The position numbers and the translations under genes are program-made. From NCBI RefSeq assembly GCF_019795155.1, contig NZ_JAILYN010000002.1, positions 1 through 64,000 of the forward strand: a stretch of DNA of 64,000 nucleotides, written 5' to 3'. Positions 1-11,689 of the stretch are shown here, one piece after another. The stretch comes from Marinobacterium arenosum (GTDB lineage Bacteria > Pseudomonadota > Gammaproteobacteria > Pseudomonadales > Balneatricaceae). How positions within the stretch are numbered: the stretch's first letter is position 1; each line of letters starts with the position of its first letter. A model generated the notes under the pieces. That model was not told the DNA's origin. It saw only the letters and a program-made list of their open reading frames with translations, and did no database searches.

Positions 1-120
1 GTTCGGCTAATCGTTCCCCTTGCCGGGCCGACAGTGGACTTTCACCACCAAGTCATCCGGCCGCCACCACGCGTACCGGAACAGCGCCAGTCAAGGCGCT
101 ACGCGCCATGCCTGGCGCAC
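1..120 (-). mobile_element. Group IIC-type intron, 5' end (partial)
   Basis: Read on the minus strand, position 120 begins GTGCGCCAGGCATGGCGC, which fits the 5' start of bacterial group II introns (GTGYG..., close to the GTGTGCCCGGCATGGGTG start of class C introns). Further in come GTGAAAGTCCAC (about 47-34) and GGGAACGATTAGCCGAAC (18-1), which resemble the conserved domain I stretches of class C introns. The element begins only 7 bases past a rho-independent terminator stem. Class C introns are known to insert just after terminator hairpins, and the 5' exon ends in TTTGT, as expected for their short IBS1. The rest, including any reverse transcriptase gene, lies left of the window. The family call is from remembered consensus. 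Confidence 0.7.
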
Positions 121-127
121 ACAAACG

Positions 128-155
128 AAAAGGGCGACCCTATGGTCGCCCTTTT
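128..155 (-). terminator. Rho-independent terminator of the alanine symporter gene
   Basis: AAAAGGGCGACC and GGTCGCCCTTTT form a 12-bp perfect stem around a 4-nt loop, flanked by A and T runs on either side, so it can work in both directions. It lies about 30 bases past the stop of the minus-strand symporter gene and is also the apparent landing site of the group II intron. Confidence 0.85.
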
Positions 156-183
156 GCTATCGCTGCATTAGCCCAAAGGGGTA

Positions 184-1704
184 TCAGGCAGCTTTTTTCT
201 CAGTTTCAGCCTGAGCTTCAGCTTCTTCCTTGGCCTGCTTGGCCCAGAAATCGGCATTCTTGATGCCCAGTTTTTCCGGATCGAAGGTGTAGCGAGCAAC
301 ACCTGCCTTGCGCTGTGCCTCATAGTCTTTCAGCGCCAGCAGAGCCGGTTTCGCGGTAAAGAAGATGATCAGGATACCGACGATGTTCAACCAAGCCATC
401 AGGCCGACACCCACGTCACCCAGGCCCCATGCCAGGTTGGCGGTCTTCACCGCACCGTAGAAGGTGGCCGCCATCAGACCGACCTTCAGAGCGCCGGTCA
501 GACCTGGGATCTTAAAGGAACGCTGGATGTAGGCGATGTTGGTTTCCGCGATGTAGTAGTACGCCAGGATGGTGGTGAACGAGAAGAAGAACAGCGCGAA
601 CGCGATAAACGGATTACCGACGCCCGGCAATACCGACTCGATCGCCATCTGGGTGAACAACGGACCGTTAGCGGCAACGTCACCCGCCAGGTTCTGAACC
701 AGGAAGGCTTCGCCGGCACCGTGCACGTTGTAAGCACCGGTGATCAGGATCATGAATGCCGTTGCGGAGCAGACGAACAGAGTATCGATGTAGACGGAGA
801 ACGCCTGTACCAGACCCTGCTGTGCCGGGTGCTCAACCTCTGCCGCCGCAGCCGCGTGAGGACCAGTACCCTGACCCGCTTCGTTGGAGTATACGCCGCG
901 CTTGACGCCCCAGCCGATCGCCGCGCCCAGGCCCGCCATCGGAGTGAAGGCATCGCCGAGAATCATGCCGACGATCTCCGGCAGCATGTCGATGTTCAGC
1001 AGCACGATAACCGAGGCGATGATGATGTAGGCCAGCGCCATGAACGGAACCACCACCTGGGTGAAGTTCGCGATACGCTTAACACCACCGAAGATGATGA
1101 AGCCCAGGATCAGTACCACAACGGTGCCGGTCATGATCTTGGCAAAGCTGATGGTACCGATCGCCGTCTCGATCATGCTGCCGCTGCCGAAGGCAGCTTC
1201 CGCGGCATTACCGATACTGTTGGACTGAACGCCCGGCAGGAACAGGCCGCAGGCCATGATGGTAGCGATCGCGAAGATCCAGCCGAACCATTTCTGGCCC
1301 ATCGCCTTCTCGAAGTAGAATGCCGGGCCGCCACGGTATTGGCCGTCCTGCTTCTCCTTGTAGATCTGTGCCAGGGTGGATTCGGTATAGGCCGTAGCAG
1401 CGCCCAGGAAGGCAACTACCCACATCCAGAACACCGCACCAGGACCGCCAAAACCGATCGCCGCGGCGACACCGGCAATGTTACCGGTACCGACTCGGCC
1501 TGACAGCGAAACCGCCAGCGCCTGGAACGAAGAGATACCATGTTCGGAGCTTTTGCCCGACAGGAGCAGCTTCCACATTTCGCCGAACATCCGCACTTGG
1601 ACGAAACGGGTCATGATGGAGTAGAAGAGACCGGCGCCCAGGCACAGGTAGATCAGTGCCGGACTCCAGATGATGCCATTCATGAAATCAACAAAAGATT
1701 GCAA
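184..1704 (-). CDS. Alanine/glycine:sodium symporter (AGCS family)
   Basis: 506 residues, full length for the AGCS (AlsT/DagA) family, with about ten hydrophobic spans. The family signature near residues 70-95 is clear (GRVGTGNIAGVAAAIGFGG, then FWMWV), as is the NEAGQGTGPHAAAA motif near residue 270. It should import alanine or glycine with Na+ across the inner membrane. The start is probably TTG at 1704: GGGAGG lies 8 bases upstream, whereas the first ATG (1683) has no ribosome site. Substrate choice between alanine and glycine cannot be read from sequence, but the glycine/serine catabolic genes nearby fit either. Monocistronic, with its own terminator at 128-155. Confidence 0.9.
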   Translation of the reverse strand: MQSFVDFMNGIIWSPALIYLCLGAGLFYSIMTRFVQVRMFGEMWKLLLSGKSSEHGISSFQALAVSLSGRVGTGNIAGVAAAIGFGGPGAVFWMWVVAFLGAATAYTESTLAQIYKEKQDGQYRGGPAFYFEKAMGQKWFGWIFAIATIMACGLFLPGVQSNSIGNAAEAAFGSGSMIETAIGTISFAKIMTGTVVVLILGFIIFGGVKRIANFTQVVVPFMALAYIIIASVIVLLNIDMLPEIVGMILGDAFTPMAGLGAAIGWGVKRGVYSNEAGQGTGPHAAAAAEVEHPAQQGLVQAFSVYIDTLFVCSATAFMILITGAYNVHGAGEAFLVQNLAGDVAANGPLFTQMAIESVLPGVGNPFIAFALFFFSFTTILAYYYIAETNIAYIQRSFKIPGLTGALKVGLMAATFYGAVKTANLAWGLGDVGVGLMAWLNIVGILIIFFTAKPALLALKDYEAQRKAGVARYTFDPEKLGIKNADFWAKQAKEEAEAQAETEKKAA

Positions 1705-1797
1705 GGGTGGGTCCTCCCGTATGCCAGCGCTTAATGCGCTGTGCTTATTAGATTTATTATTGGGGGGCCAATTTTAATGGCGGCAGCTCAACATATT

Positions 1798-1825
1798 TTC
1801 ATGAATTGGAGGCTCATTCATGAAT
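1798..1825. promoter_or_regulatory. Pair of TTCATGAA palindromes upstream of the symporter gene
   Basis: TTCATGAA occurs at 1798-1805 and, as the longer palindrome ATTCATGAAT, at 1816-1825; centres are 19 bp apart. They lie 94-121 bases upstream of the symporter start. Spacing and symmetry suggest a dimer-binding operator; no regulator is identified. Confidence 0.35.
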
Positions 1826-2226
1826 TTATCCTGCATCCAAGCCATACTTTAGCGAATATAGCCTTGACATGAATTTTTATAAATCATTGTTATAAGACTT
1901 TGGTATGACTACAGATCGAATAATAAGGAATATCACCCGGCTGACAGCCAGGCACGCCAGGAACCGGAAGATGAATGAGTGTGCAGCGCGAGCCTGAAGA
2001 CTCAGGCGGACCGACGATCAGGACGGCGTTCATGGCTCGATGGCGTCGGGCTCAGGCCGGTAATCCGGCGGAATTCGCGATTGAAGTTGGATTTGGCCGG
2101 TCGCTATCGTTTCAACCGATAACGGTATGCTGACCAGCAACCGGCACGACAGCGACACCGCCCAGCGAGCTGGCACCAGCCTGACCTGGCCGATGCCCGA
2201 AGACTTTTAAGACAAGACGTTGGCGA
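1826..2226. other. Non-coding stretch with a possible promoter and small hairpins
   Basis: No convincing gene. On the plus strand there is TTGACA at 1864 followed by an AT-rich stretch with TTATAA near 1890. After it comes a GC-rich segment (about 1905-2110) with short hairpins, for example GCCTGA-agac-TCAGGC at 1992-2007 and GCCGG-taat-CCGGC near 2055. It also has several GGA trinucleotides (AAGGAAT, CAGGAAC, CAGGACG). A small structured RNA is possible but there is no clear terminator. The 14-mer CGATCAGGACGGCG occurs at about 2015 and again at about 2224, at the end of the next gene. Confidence 0.3.
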
Positions 2227-2694
2227 TCAGGACGGCGCCTGAAGTTGTGCCTCCAGACCGACCAGCAACGCGCGCAGCATCTGGTCACTGCAAGCCTTGT
2301 AATGCTTATGCTGTTCATTGCGGAACAGTGCTCGCAGCTCCGGCCGACTCAGCTCTACACCACCCTGCTGGAAAGCCTGCAACATCGCCGGCTCCTGCAG
2401 ATCCAGCGCGATACGGATCTTCTTCAGCACCGCATTGTTGGTCAGCTTGACGATCTGCGGTGCCGGGGCATTGGTATCGCGCGGCCCGCGTCGTTCGGTG
2501 ATCAATCCGTCGAGAAAAGCGACCAGCCGCTCATCCCAGCATTTCAGGAAATCCGGCTCATGGTCCTTCAACAACATCCGTTGCAACTCGTCCGCTGCCA
2601 GTTCACAGCCGCCAAGCTGGAACAGCGCCAGCATCTGTTCCTCGCCAAGCTCTAGAGTGGAGGTAAGCCGGCGCAGGATTTCGTTGGTAATCAT
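2227..2694 (-). CDS. DUF1456 family protein (YehS-like)
   Basis: 155 residues, the usual length for the YehS/DUF1456 family. The protein has the family's two similar halves: an N-terminal one beginning MITNEILRRLTSTLEL and a second beginning near residue 85 with LTNNAVLKKIRIALDL. Both resemble the repeated helical DUF1456 unit. The molecular function of the family is unknown; it is a small soluble protein. No strong ribosome site is visible before ATG 2694. Stands alone between the symporter and gcvP, same strand. Confidence 0.85.
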   Translation of the reverse strand: MITNEILRRLTSTLELGEEQMLALFQLGGCELAADELQRMLLKDHEPDFLKCWDERLVAFLDGLITERRGPRDTNAPAPQIVKLTNNAVLKKIRIALDLQEPAMLQAFQQGGVELSRPELRALFRNEQHKHYKACSDQMLRALLVGLEAQLQAPS

Positions 2695-2794
2695 CGCTAT
2701 CTCGTCTGGTTAATCCTAAAGAGCGGCGCACTATAGCATGACGGTACGCCAAAGGGAGCGCGCTTCCTGTTGCCCATAGCACGAAGCTCTAAGC

Positions 2795-2824
2795 AAAAAA
2801 AACGGCCACCCTCTAGGCAGCCGT
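2795..2824 (-). terminator. Terminator of the sdaA-glyA-gcvHP operon
   Basis: On the minus strand ACGGCTGCC-tagag-GGTGGCCGT (with two G-U pairs) is followed directly by eight T residues. It lies about 150 bases past the gcvP stop. Confidence 0.75.
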
Positions 2825-2976
2825 ACAAAGCCATATTGCTTTTACAGGTGCAACGGCTCGTCACCGCTGCGGTTCACGCCTGACAAACGTGAACGGGGGA
2901 TGCCCGGCCGGACCGAAAAAGTCCCGCTCCGACCGGAATGGCTACGGCACCCCAAAGGCTGCCGCAGCCGGGTTCA

Positions 2977-5874
<2,898 letters not shown>

Positions 5875-5899
5875 AGTAGTAAACCTGTCAGAGGCCTTG

Positions 5900-6092
5900 C
5901 TGCCGGCTGTGTCAGCCTGACGGCAGTAAGGCTAGAATTAAACAAACCCCGGTTGTCCACCACCGGGCTCCCTAGCGAGCCCGGTGGCGACAAACAGGGT
6001 GCGGGGTCGGCCTGCACTCCTCCCCCGCTTTGCTTCGAAGAGTCGATCGGAGGACAGTTAGTGCGGGACTGCACCTATTCACAGTCCCGCAC
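5900..6092 (-). other. Three hairpins in the gcvH-gcvP spacer
   Basis: The 223-base spacer between gcvH and gcvP holds three stems. They are an 11-bp perfect stem GTGCGGGACTG/CAGTCCCGCAC (6061-6071 with 6082-6092) directly after the gcvH stop, an 11-bp perfect stem CCACCGGGCTC/GAGCCCGGTGG (5960-5970 with 5977-5987), and a 10-bp stem with one mismatch around 5902-5934. None has a T run, so these look like transcript-stabilising or partial attenuation elements setting the gcvH:gcvP ratio. This role is inference. Confidence 0.55.
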
Positions 6093-6097
6093 TACGA

Positions 6098-6490
6098 TCA
6101 ACCCTCTTCGGCAACTTTTGCCTGGTACGCATCAGCGTCCAGCAGGGCTTCCAGCTCAGCGGCATCAGCAACTTTGATCTTGGCGATCCAGCCACCTTCG
6201 TACGCTTCTTCGTTGACGGTTTCCGGGGCGTCTTCCAGCGCTTCATTGACGGCAACCACTTCGCCGCTGATCGGCGCGTAGATGTCGGACGCCGCTTTTA
6301 CGGATTCCACCAGAGAGAACTCTTCACCTGCATTCACTTCACGGCCGATTTCCGGCAGTTCGACGAACACCACGTCGCCCAGCAACTCCTGAGCGTGGTC
6401 GGAGATACCAACGGTTACTGTGCCGTCACCGTTGTCCAGCACCCACTCGTGAGACGCGGCGTATTTCAGGTTAGAAGGTACGTTGCTCAT
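6098..6490 (-). CDS. gcvH: Glycine cleavage system H protein
   Basis: 130 residues, standard length. The lipoyl-accepting lysine is K65 in VESVKAASD. The N terminus (YAASHEWV) and the [17 protein letters not shown] block are diagnostic. H protein shuttles the aminomethyl group from GcvP to GcvT and the electrons to lipoamide dehydrogenase (not in this window). Lipoylation would need lipoate synthase, which is encoded at 13505. Lies between glyA and gcvP on the same strand. Confidence 0.98.
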   Translation of the reverse strand: MSNVPSNLKYAASHEWVLDNGDGTVTVGISDHAQELLGDVVFVELPEIGREVNAGEEFSLVESVKAASDIYAPISGEVVAVNEALEDAPETVNEEAYEGGWIAKIKVADAAELEALLDADAYQAKVAEEG

Positions 6491-6584
6491 GATAACTCTC
6501 TCTTAATTCTTTGAATTTATTGGCATTCAACTGGGGAGCAGCCACTCCCCGATCGAGCTTCAGCTCAAATTCGTCTATGCAAAC

Positions 6585-7880
6585 TCAGCGGTACAGCGGG
6601 AACTTCTTGCACAGATCGGCCACCTTGGCACGAACCTCTGCTTCCACCGCGCCGTTATCTTCCGGATTAGCCGCCAGGCCGTCCAGCACATCACCGATCA
6701 GGTTACCGATCAGGCGGAATTCCTCGACACCGAAACCGCGAGAGGTACCGGCCGGCGTACCCAGACGGATACCGGAGGTCACCATCGGCTTTTCCGGATC
6801 GAACGGGATACCGTTCTTGTTGCAGGTGATGCCGGCACGCTCCAGCGCCTCTTCGGTCGCATTGCCTTTCAGCCCTTTCGGACGCAGGTCAACCAGCATC
6901 AGGTGGGTATCGGTACCGCCGGTGACGATATCGCAACCACGCTCAACCAGGGTTTCAGCCAGTACCTTGGCGTTCTCGACGACACGCTGGATGTAGCCTT
7001 TGAACTCCGGGCGCAGCGCTTCACCGAAGGCAACCGCCTTGGCGGCGATCACGTGCATCAACGGACCGCCCTGCAGACCCGGGAATACCGCAGAGTTGAT
7101 CTTCTTGCCCAGTTCCAGGTCGTTGGACAGGATCATGCCGCCACGCGGACCGCGCAGGGTCTTGTGGGTGGTAGTGGTCACCACGTGAGCGTGCGGCAGC
7201 GGACTCGGGTGAACGCCGGTAGCGATCAGGCCGGCGATGTGCGCCATGTCGACCATCAGGTAGGCACCGACCTTGTCGGCGATGGCGCGGAAACGGGCGA
7301 AATCGATTTCGCGCGGAATCGCGGAACCACCGGCAACGATCAGCTTCGGCTGGCACTCTTCAGCCAGCTTCTCGACCTCGTCGTAGTCGATCCGCTGCGT
7401 CTCTTTGGATACGCCGTACTGAACGGCGTTGAACCACTTACCGGACTGAGCCGGACGGGCACCGTGAGTCAGGTGACCACCGGCATCCAGCGACATACCC
7501 ATGATGGTGTCGCCCGGCTGCAGCAGGGCCATGAACACCGCGCCGTTGGCCTGGGCGCCGGAGTGCGGCTGAACGTTGACATATTCGCAGTTGAACAGCT
7601 GCTTGGCACGATCAATCGCCAGTGCTTCCGCTACATCGACGTATTCACAACCACCGTAGTAACGGCGACCGACGTAACCTTCGGCGTACTTGTTGGTCAG
7701 CACAGTACCCTGCGCCTGCATCACCGCTTTGGAGACGATGTTCTCAGACGCGATCAGCTCGATCTGATCTTCCTGGCGACGGAACTCGTCGTCGACCGCT
7801 TTCAGCAACGCGGCGTCGGCGGCGGCCAGATCCTGGGTAAAAAACTGTTCGGTTTCGCTGTTCTGATACAGATTGCTCAT
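6585..7880 (-). CDS. glyA: Serine hydroxymethyltransferase
   Basis: 431 residues. It interconverts serine and glycine with tetrahydrofolate and PLP. It shows [38 protein letters not shown] and the PLP lysine in [16 protein letters not shown]. It is somewhat longer at the N terminus than E. coli GlyA (417) and resembles the long form often found next to gcv genes, so the genome may carry a second housekeeping copy (inference). About 50 bases downstream of sdaA and 95 upstream of gcvH. Within this cluster it would turn glycine plus methylene-THF into serine, which SdaA then deaminates to pyruvate. Confidence 0.97.
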   Translation of the reverse strand: MSNLYQNSETEQFFTQDLAAADAALLKAVDDEFRRQEDQIELIASENIVSKAVMQAQGTVLTNKYAEGYVGRRYYGGCEYVDVAEALAIDRAKQLFNCEYVNVQPHSGAQANGAVFMALLQPGDTIMGMSLDAGGHLTHGARPAQSGKWFNAVQYGVSKETQRIDYDEVEKLAEECQPKLIVAGGSAIPREIDFARFRAIADKVGAYLMVDMAHIAGLIATGVHPSPLPHAHVVTTTTHKTLRGPRGGMILSNDLELGKKINSAVFPGLQGGPLMHVIAAKAVAFGEALRPEFKGYIQRVVENAKVLAETLVERGCDIVTGGTDTHLMLVDLRPKGLKGNATEEALERAGITCNKNGIPFDPEKPMVTSGIRLGTPAGTSRGFGVEEFRLIGNLIGDVLDGLAANPEDNGAVEAEVRAKVADLCKKFPLYR

Positions 7881-7930
7881 GGTTTCTGTCTCAACTGGTT
7901 ATTGTTCTAAAGAGCCTGCCAACAGGCCGA

Positions 7931-9310
7931 TTAACAGGCCACCACGTTCACGGCCAGGCCGCCGGTGGAGGTTTCCTTGTATTTGTCCTGCATATCCACG
8001 CCGGTCTGGCGCATGGTCTCGATCACCGAGTCGAGCGACACGTGGTGCTCGCCGGTACCGCGCAACGCCAGCCGGGCCGCGTTGATCGCCTTGACCGCAC
8101 CCATGGTGTTGCGCTCGATGCAGGGTACCTGTACCAGACCGCCGATCGGGTCGCAGGTCAGGCCCAGGTTGTGTTCCATGCCGATCTCGGCGGCATTCTC
8201 AACCTGGGTGATGGTGCCGCCCAGTACCGCGCAGAGCGCACCGGCCGCCATCGAGCAGGCCACACCGATCTCACCCTGGCAGCCCACTTCGGCGGCGGAG
8301 ATCGACGCGTTGGTCTTGTACAGCATGCCGATCGCCGCCGCGGTGGTCAGGAAGGTCTTGATCCCCTCCTCGTTGGAACCCGGCACGAAACGATCGTAGT
8401 ACGCCAGCACCGCCGGGATCACACCGGCCGCACCGTTGGTCGGTGCAGTCACCACCCGGCCGCCGGCGGCATTCTCTTCGTTGACCGCGATGGCGAACAG
8501 GTTGACCCAGTCCATCACGGTCAGGTGATCTTTCAGCGCCTTCTCCGGCTGCTCGATCAACTCGCGGCGCAGTTCATGGGCGCGGCGCTTGACGTGCAGG
8601 CCACCCGGCAGCTCGCCGGTCTGCTCGCAACCACGGCGGATGCAGCCGTCCATCACCTGCCAGATCTGCATCAGCTTGCGGCTGACTTCGTCCTTATCGG
8701 TATGGGAATACTCATTGGCCAGCACCAGCTCGGCGATACTCATCTGGTGCTCTTTACACAGCACCAGCAGCTCGGCGGCATTGTTGAAGTGGAACGGCAC
8801 GCTGGTCCGGCCACCGCTGACAGCCCCCTTGGTCGCTTCGGCATCGCTCAACACGAAACCGCCGCCGACCGAATAGAAAATGTTGTCGTGCACGATAATG
8901 CCGGCGTCGTCGAACGCCTGAAAACGCATGCCGTTGGGATGCTTCGGCAGGGACTCGCCGAAATTGAACGGCAGATGGACCTCCGGATCGAAGGTGATCT
9001 GCTTTTTACCGTCCAGGTTCAGCTGGTGATCGTTGCGGATCTGCTCGACGTAGACCGGCACCATGTCCGGGTCGACCGTATCGGGCTGTTCGCCCATCAG
9101 ACCAACCATCACCGCGATATCGGTGGCGTGACCTTTACCGGTCATCGCCAGGGAGCCGTAGAGGTGTACTTTTACAGCCTGGGTCTTGTCGAACTGGCCA
9201 TTTGCATGCAGTTCATCGAGGAAGCGGTTTGCCGCCACCATCGGGCCGACCGTATGGGAACTGGACGGACCGATACCGATTTTAAACAGGTCGAAAATGC
9301 TCAGCAGCAT
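7931..9310 (-). CDS. sdaA: L-serine ammonia-lyase (iron-sulfur type)
   Basis: 459 residues from the ATG at 9310 ([20 protein letters not shown]), chosen because GGAGG lies 9 bases upstream; an upstream in-frame extension lacks a ribosome site. Single-chain Fe-S serine dehydratase of the SdaA/TdcG type (E. coli 454), converting L-serine to pyruvate and ammonia. Blocks seen include [11 protein letters not shown] near the N terminus, [16 protein letters not shown] and [19 protein letters not shown]. First gene of the sdaA-glyA-gcvH-gcvP run, so glycine can be drained through serine to pyruvate. Preceded by a structured leader (9311-9480) and an operator at 9513. Confidence 0.95.
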   Translation of the reverse strand: MLLSIFDLFKIGIGPSSSHTVGPMVAANRFLDELHANGQFDKTQAVKVHLYGSLAMTGKGHATDIAVMVGLMGEQPDTVDPDMVPVYVEQIRNDHQLNLDGKKQITFDPEVHLPFNFGESLPKHPNGMRFQAFDDAGIIVHDNIFYSVGGGFVLSDAEATKGAVSGGRTSVPFHFNNAAELLVLCKEHQMSIAELVLANEYSHTDKDEVSRKLMQIWQVMDGCIRRGCEQTGELPGGLHVKRRAHELRRELIEQPEKALKDHLTVMDWVNLFAIAVNEENAAGGRVVTAPTNGAAGVIPAVLAYYDRFVPGSNEEGIKTFLTTAAAIGMLYKTNASISAAEVGCQGEIGVACSMAAGALCAVLGGTITQVENAAEIGMEHNLGLTCDPIGGLVQVPCIERNTMGAVKAINAARLALRGTGEHHVSLDSVIETMRQTGVDMQDKYKETSTGGLAVNVVAC

Positions 9311-9480
9311 TGCCTGATGCCTCCGGTTTATTGTTATCTCTGCCACCGACCCTGCACTTTCTGCCCTCTGCAGGTGGACCTGTGTTCGGTCCTGTCTGTG
9401 GCGGGGGCCACCCGACTCTCATCCTTATATATGAGGCTGGATTCAGCCACGAACCCTGTGTGGGTTACCTGTGATTCAGA
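9311..9480 (-). promoter_or_regulatory. Highly structured 5' leader of sdaA
   Basis: Read on the minus strand towards sdaA, consecutive short hairpins occur. They are GGCTG-aatc-CAGCC, GTGGC-cccc-GCCAC, GGACC-gaacaca-GGTCC and CCTGCA...TGCAGG, followed by the ribosome site GGAGG and ATG 9310. The density of perfect stems suggests a regulatory RNA leader. It does not match the glycine riboswitch core as I remember it (no GGAGAG...CCGAAGG...CTCTCAGG set). Confidence 0.4.
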
Positions 9481-9512
9481 CTAGCAACAGTTTTCACATC
9501 TGGCAACAAATA

Positions 9513-9526
9513 TTTCCTATAGGAAA
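9513..9526. promoter_or_regulatory. Palindromic operator between sdaA and the XRE-cupin gene
   Basis: TTTCCTATAGGAAA is a perfect 14-bp palindrome. It lies in the divergent region, 106 bases before the regulator's ATG and just upstream of a TATACT that could be its -10 box (9548). A near copy, TTTCCTATAAGAAA, is upstream of gcvT (11676). Similarity continues to the right in both (ACTT, six bases, then CCGATTT). Likely the site of the adjacent regulator (inference). Confidence 0.65.
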
Positions 9527-9631
9527 CTTCGTACACCGATTTTCAGGTATACTTAGATTTGTCCACCGATAGGGACTGACCTTTATATAGATGAGTACAG
9601 CGCGCCTTGCGCGGTACGGGAGAGTTTGCCG

Positions 9632-10279
9632 ATGTCTGACGAACCGCACTTCTTGATAGAAGAGAAGGAAAAGACCTCTGACCAGGGGAAACTGACACTG
9701 GCCAGCGGCGAAGCGACCCTGGAACCGCTGGAGCTGGGCAAGCGGGTCAAGGAGATACGACTGAGCCAGAACCTGACACTGGAAGAAGCCAGCAAGCGCA
9801 CCGGCCTGGCCCGCTCTACGCTGTCGAAGATCGAGAACGAACAGATTTCGCCGACCTTTGCCGCGGTCCAGAAGCTGGTCCAGGGGCTCGGCATCGATAT
9901 CCCGCAGCTGTTCGCCAAACCGACCGAGCAGCGCGCCCAGGCCTCCGGCCGGCGTGATATCACCCGCTTGGGCGAAGGCAAGCCGCATCCGACACCGACC
10001 TACGAGCATGAACTACTGGCGACCCAGCTGAGCCAGAAGAAGATGATCCCCTATCGCACCCGGGTCTGTGCCCACAGCTTCAGCGAATACCAGGATTGGG
10101 TACGTCACGACGGTGAGGAGTTCCTGTTCGTACTGAGTGGCTCGGTGCAGCTGTATACCGAGTTCTATGAACCTGTTGAGCTACACAGTGGCGACTCGGC
10201 CTACTATGACTGCGACATGGGGCACGCGCTGGTCTCCACCAGCGAGGAGGACGCGGTGGTGCTCTGGGTGACCGCCTGA
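9632..10279 (+). CDS. XRE-family regulator with C-terminal cupin domain
   Basis: 215 residues from the ATG at 9632; a TTG two codons earlier is less likely. Residues about 35-90 form a helix-turn-helix of the XRE/SinR type (GKRVKEIRLSQNLTLEEASKR, then GLARSTLSKIENEQISPT). Residues about 145-213 are a cupin (DGEEFLFVLSGSVQLY...ELHSGDSAYYDCDMGHAL), as in SutR/PuuR-like regulators that sense small molecules. Divergent from sdaA with a palindrome between them that recurs at gcvT, so it probably controls the serine/glycine genes and itself. Whether it activates or represses, and its ligand, cannot be told. Confidence 0.9.
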   Translation: MSDEPHFLIEEKEKTSDQGKLTLASGEATLEPLELGKRVKEIRLSQNLTLEEASKRTGLARSTLSKIENEQISPTFAAVQKLVQGLGIDIPQLFAKPTEQRAQASGRRDITRLGEGKPHPTPTYEHELLATQLSQKKMIPYRTRVCAHSFSEYQDWVRHDGEEFLFVLSGSVQLYTEFYEPVELHSGDSAYYDCDMGHALVSTSEEDAVVLWVTA

Positions 10280-10360
10280 TAATCCCCCCCTATAAAAAAC
10301 GGGCCGCCACCGGGCGCTTTTGCCCCAGGCGGCTAGCCACTCCATGCACCGTAGAAGCGG

Positions 10361-11512
10361 TTCCGGCCGGGTAGATTCATTCGCAACCCAGCCTTACCCC
10401 CAGTCGCCCTCGGAGCGGGCTGCTACGCCGAAAGCCCGTAGCAACGGGCTTGGCATGCCCTTTGGGTACCGACCGCGACCTGTATCGGGATTCGTAGCAA
10501 GTTTCCGGTCGCCGTCGAAGCGCACTGCTGCGCCGAAAGCCCGTAGCAGCGGGCTTGGCATGCCCTTTGGGTACCGACCGCGACCTGTATCGGGATTCGT
10601 AGCAAGTTTCCGGTCGCCGTCGAAGCGGGCTGCTACGCCGAAAGCCCGTAGCAACGGGCTTGGCATGCCCTTTGGGTACCGACCGCGACCTGTATCGGGA
10701 TTCGTAGCAAGTTTCCGGTCGCCGTCGAAGCGCACTGCTACGCCGAAAACCCGTAGCAGCGGGCTCCGACCGCGACCTTTATCTAGATTCGCACCAGGCT
10801 TTCGGCCGCGCTCGGCACCTGCGGGCATAAAAGCGGGCCGCCACGAGACACTGCCCCGCTAAGAAGCCAGCCCGCAACCAACACGCGGATCGCAGGCGCG
10901 GTTCCGGCCGGGTAGATTCATTCGCAACCCAGCCTTCCCCCCAGTCGCCCTCGGAGCGGGCTGCTACGCCGAAAGCCCGTAGCAACGGGCTTGGCATGCC
11001 CTTTGGGTACCGACCGCGACCTGTATCGGGATTCGCAGCAAGTTTCCGGTCGCCGTCGAAGCGCACTGCTACGCCGAAAGCCCGTAGCAGCGGGCTTGGC
11101 ATGCCCTTTGGGTACCGACCGCGACCTGTAACGGGATTCGTAGCAAGTTTCCGGTCGCCGTCGAAGCGGGCTGCTACGCCGAAAGCCCGTAGCAACGGGC
11201 TTGGCATGCCCTTTGGGTACCGACCGCGACCTGTATCTAGATTCGCACCAGGCTTTCGGCTGCGCTCGGCACCTGCGGGCATAAAAGCGGGCCGCCACGA
11301 GACACTGCCCCGCTAAGAAGCCAGCCCGCAACCAACACACGGATCGCAGGCGCGGTTCCGGCCGGGTAGGTTCATCCGCAACCCAGCCTTCCCCCCAGTC
11401 GACCTCGGAGCGGGCTGCTACGCCGAAGACCCGTAGCAACGGGCTTGGCATGCCCTTTGGGTACCGACCGCGACCTATATCGGGATTCGTAGCAAGTTTC
11501 CGGCCGGATAGA
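10361..11512. repeat. Family A tandem repeat array (105/87-bp units in three blocks)
   Basis: Three blocks each open with a shared lead-in (GGTTCCGGCCGGGTAG at about 10360, 10901 and 11355), giving block steps of 541 and 454 bp. Inside, the unit repeats exactly every 105 bp (GGGCTTGGCATGCC at 10446, 10551, 10656 and 10987, 11092, 11197). A fourth unit at 10761 lacks 18 bp. Each unit contains the stem AAGCCCG-tagcaa-CGGGCTT followed by the palindromes GGCATGCC and GGTACC. Blocks 1 and 2 end with GCGGGCATAAAAGCGGGCC. Because 105 is a multiple of 3, open frames run through on both strands; these are not taken as genes. The same family recurs at 61717 and, degraded, near 34131. Confidence 0.9.
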
Positions 11513-11675
11513 TTCATATGCGACCCGGCCTGAAACCCATACCAGCCTTGGCTGCCCGCGGACATAACACGCGGGCTACCACGCCAACCACCGCCATTAC
11601 GCGGCCTGCCAGATAAAAAACCGTGCCCGATGCGCAAATTTTGGTTGCAATGCGTTTCCCCATCCACTAATTTTG

Positions 11676-11689
11676 TTTCCTATAAGAAA
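11676..11689. promoter_or_regulatory. Second copy of the XRE-cupin operator, upstream of gcvT
   Basis: TTTCCTATAAGAAA matches the sdaA-side palindrome at 13 of 14 positions and shares its right flank (ACTT...CCGATTT). A possible extra half site, TTTCTTA, follows at about 11707. It lies about 460 bases before the gcvT start, implying a promoter close by and a long leader. Confidence 0.6.

Noticed and set aside
8042-9484. 480-codon open frame antisense to sdaA
   Set aside because: Shadow frame of a certain gene; histidine- and arginine-rich translation with no motif.
10361-11512. CRISPR array
   Set aside because: Units are directly joined and nearly identical over their full length; there are no unique spacers and no cas genes.
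10320-11667. Open frames on both strands through the repeat array, with repeated GMPFGYRPRPVSGF-type translation
   Set aside because: The 105-bp step is a multiple of three, so any frame open in one unit stays open; both strands are equally open, no ribosome sites, and the other array has 106/88-bp steps that break the frame.
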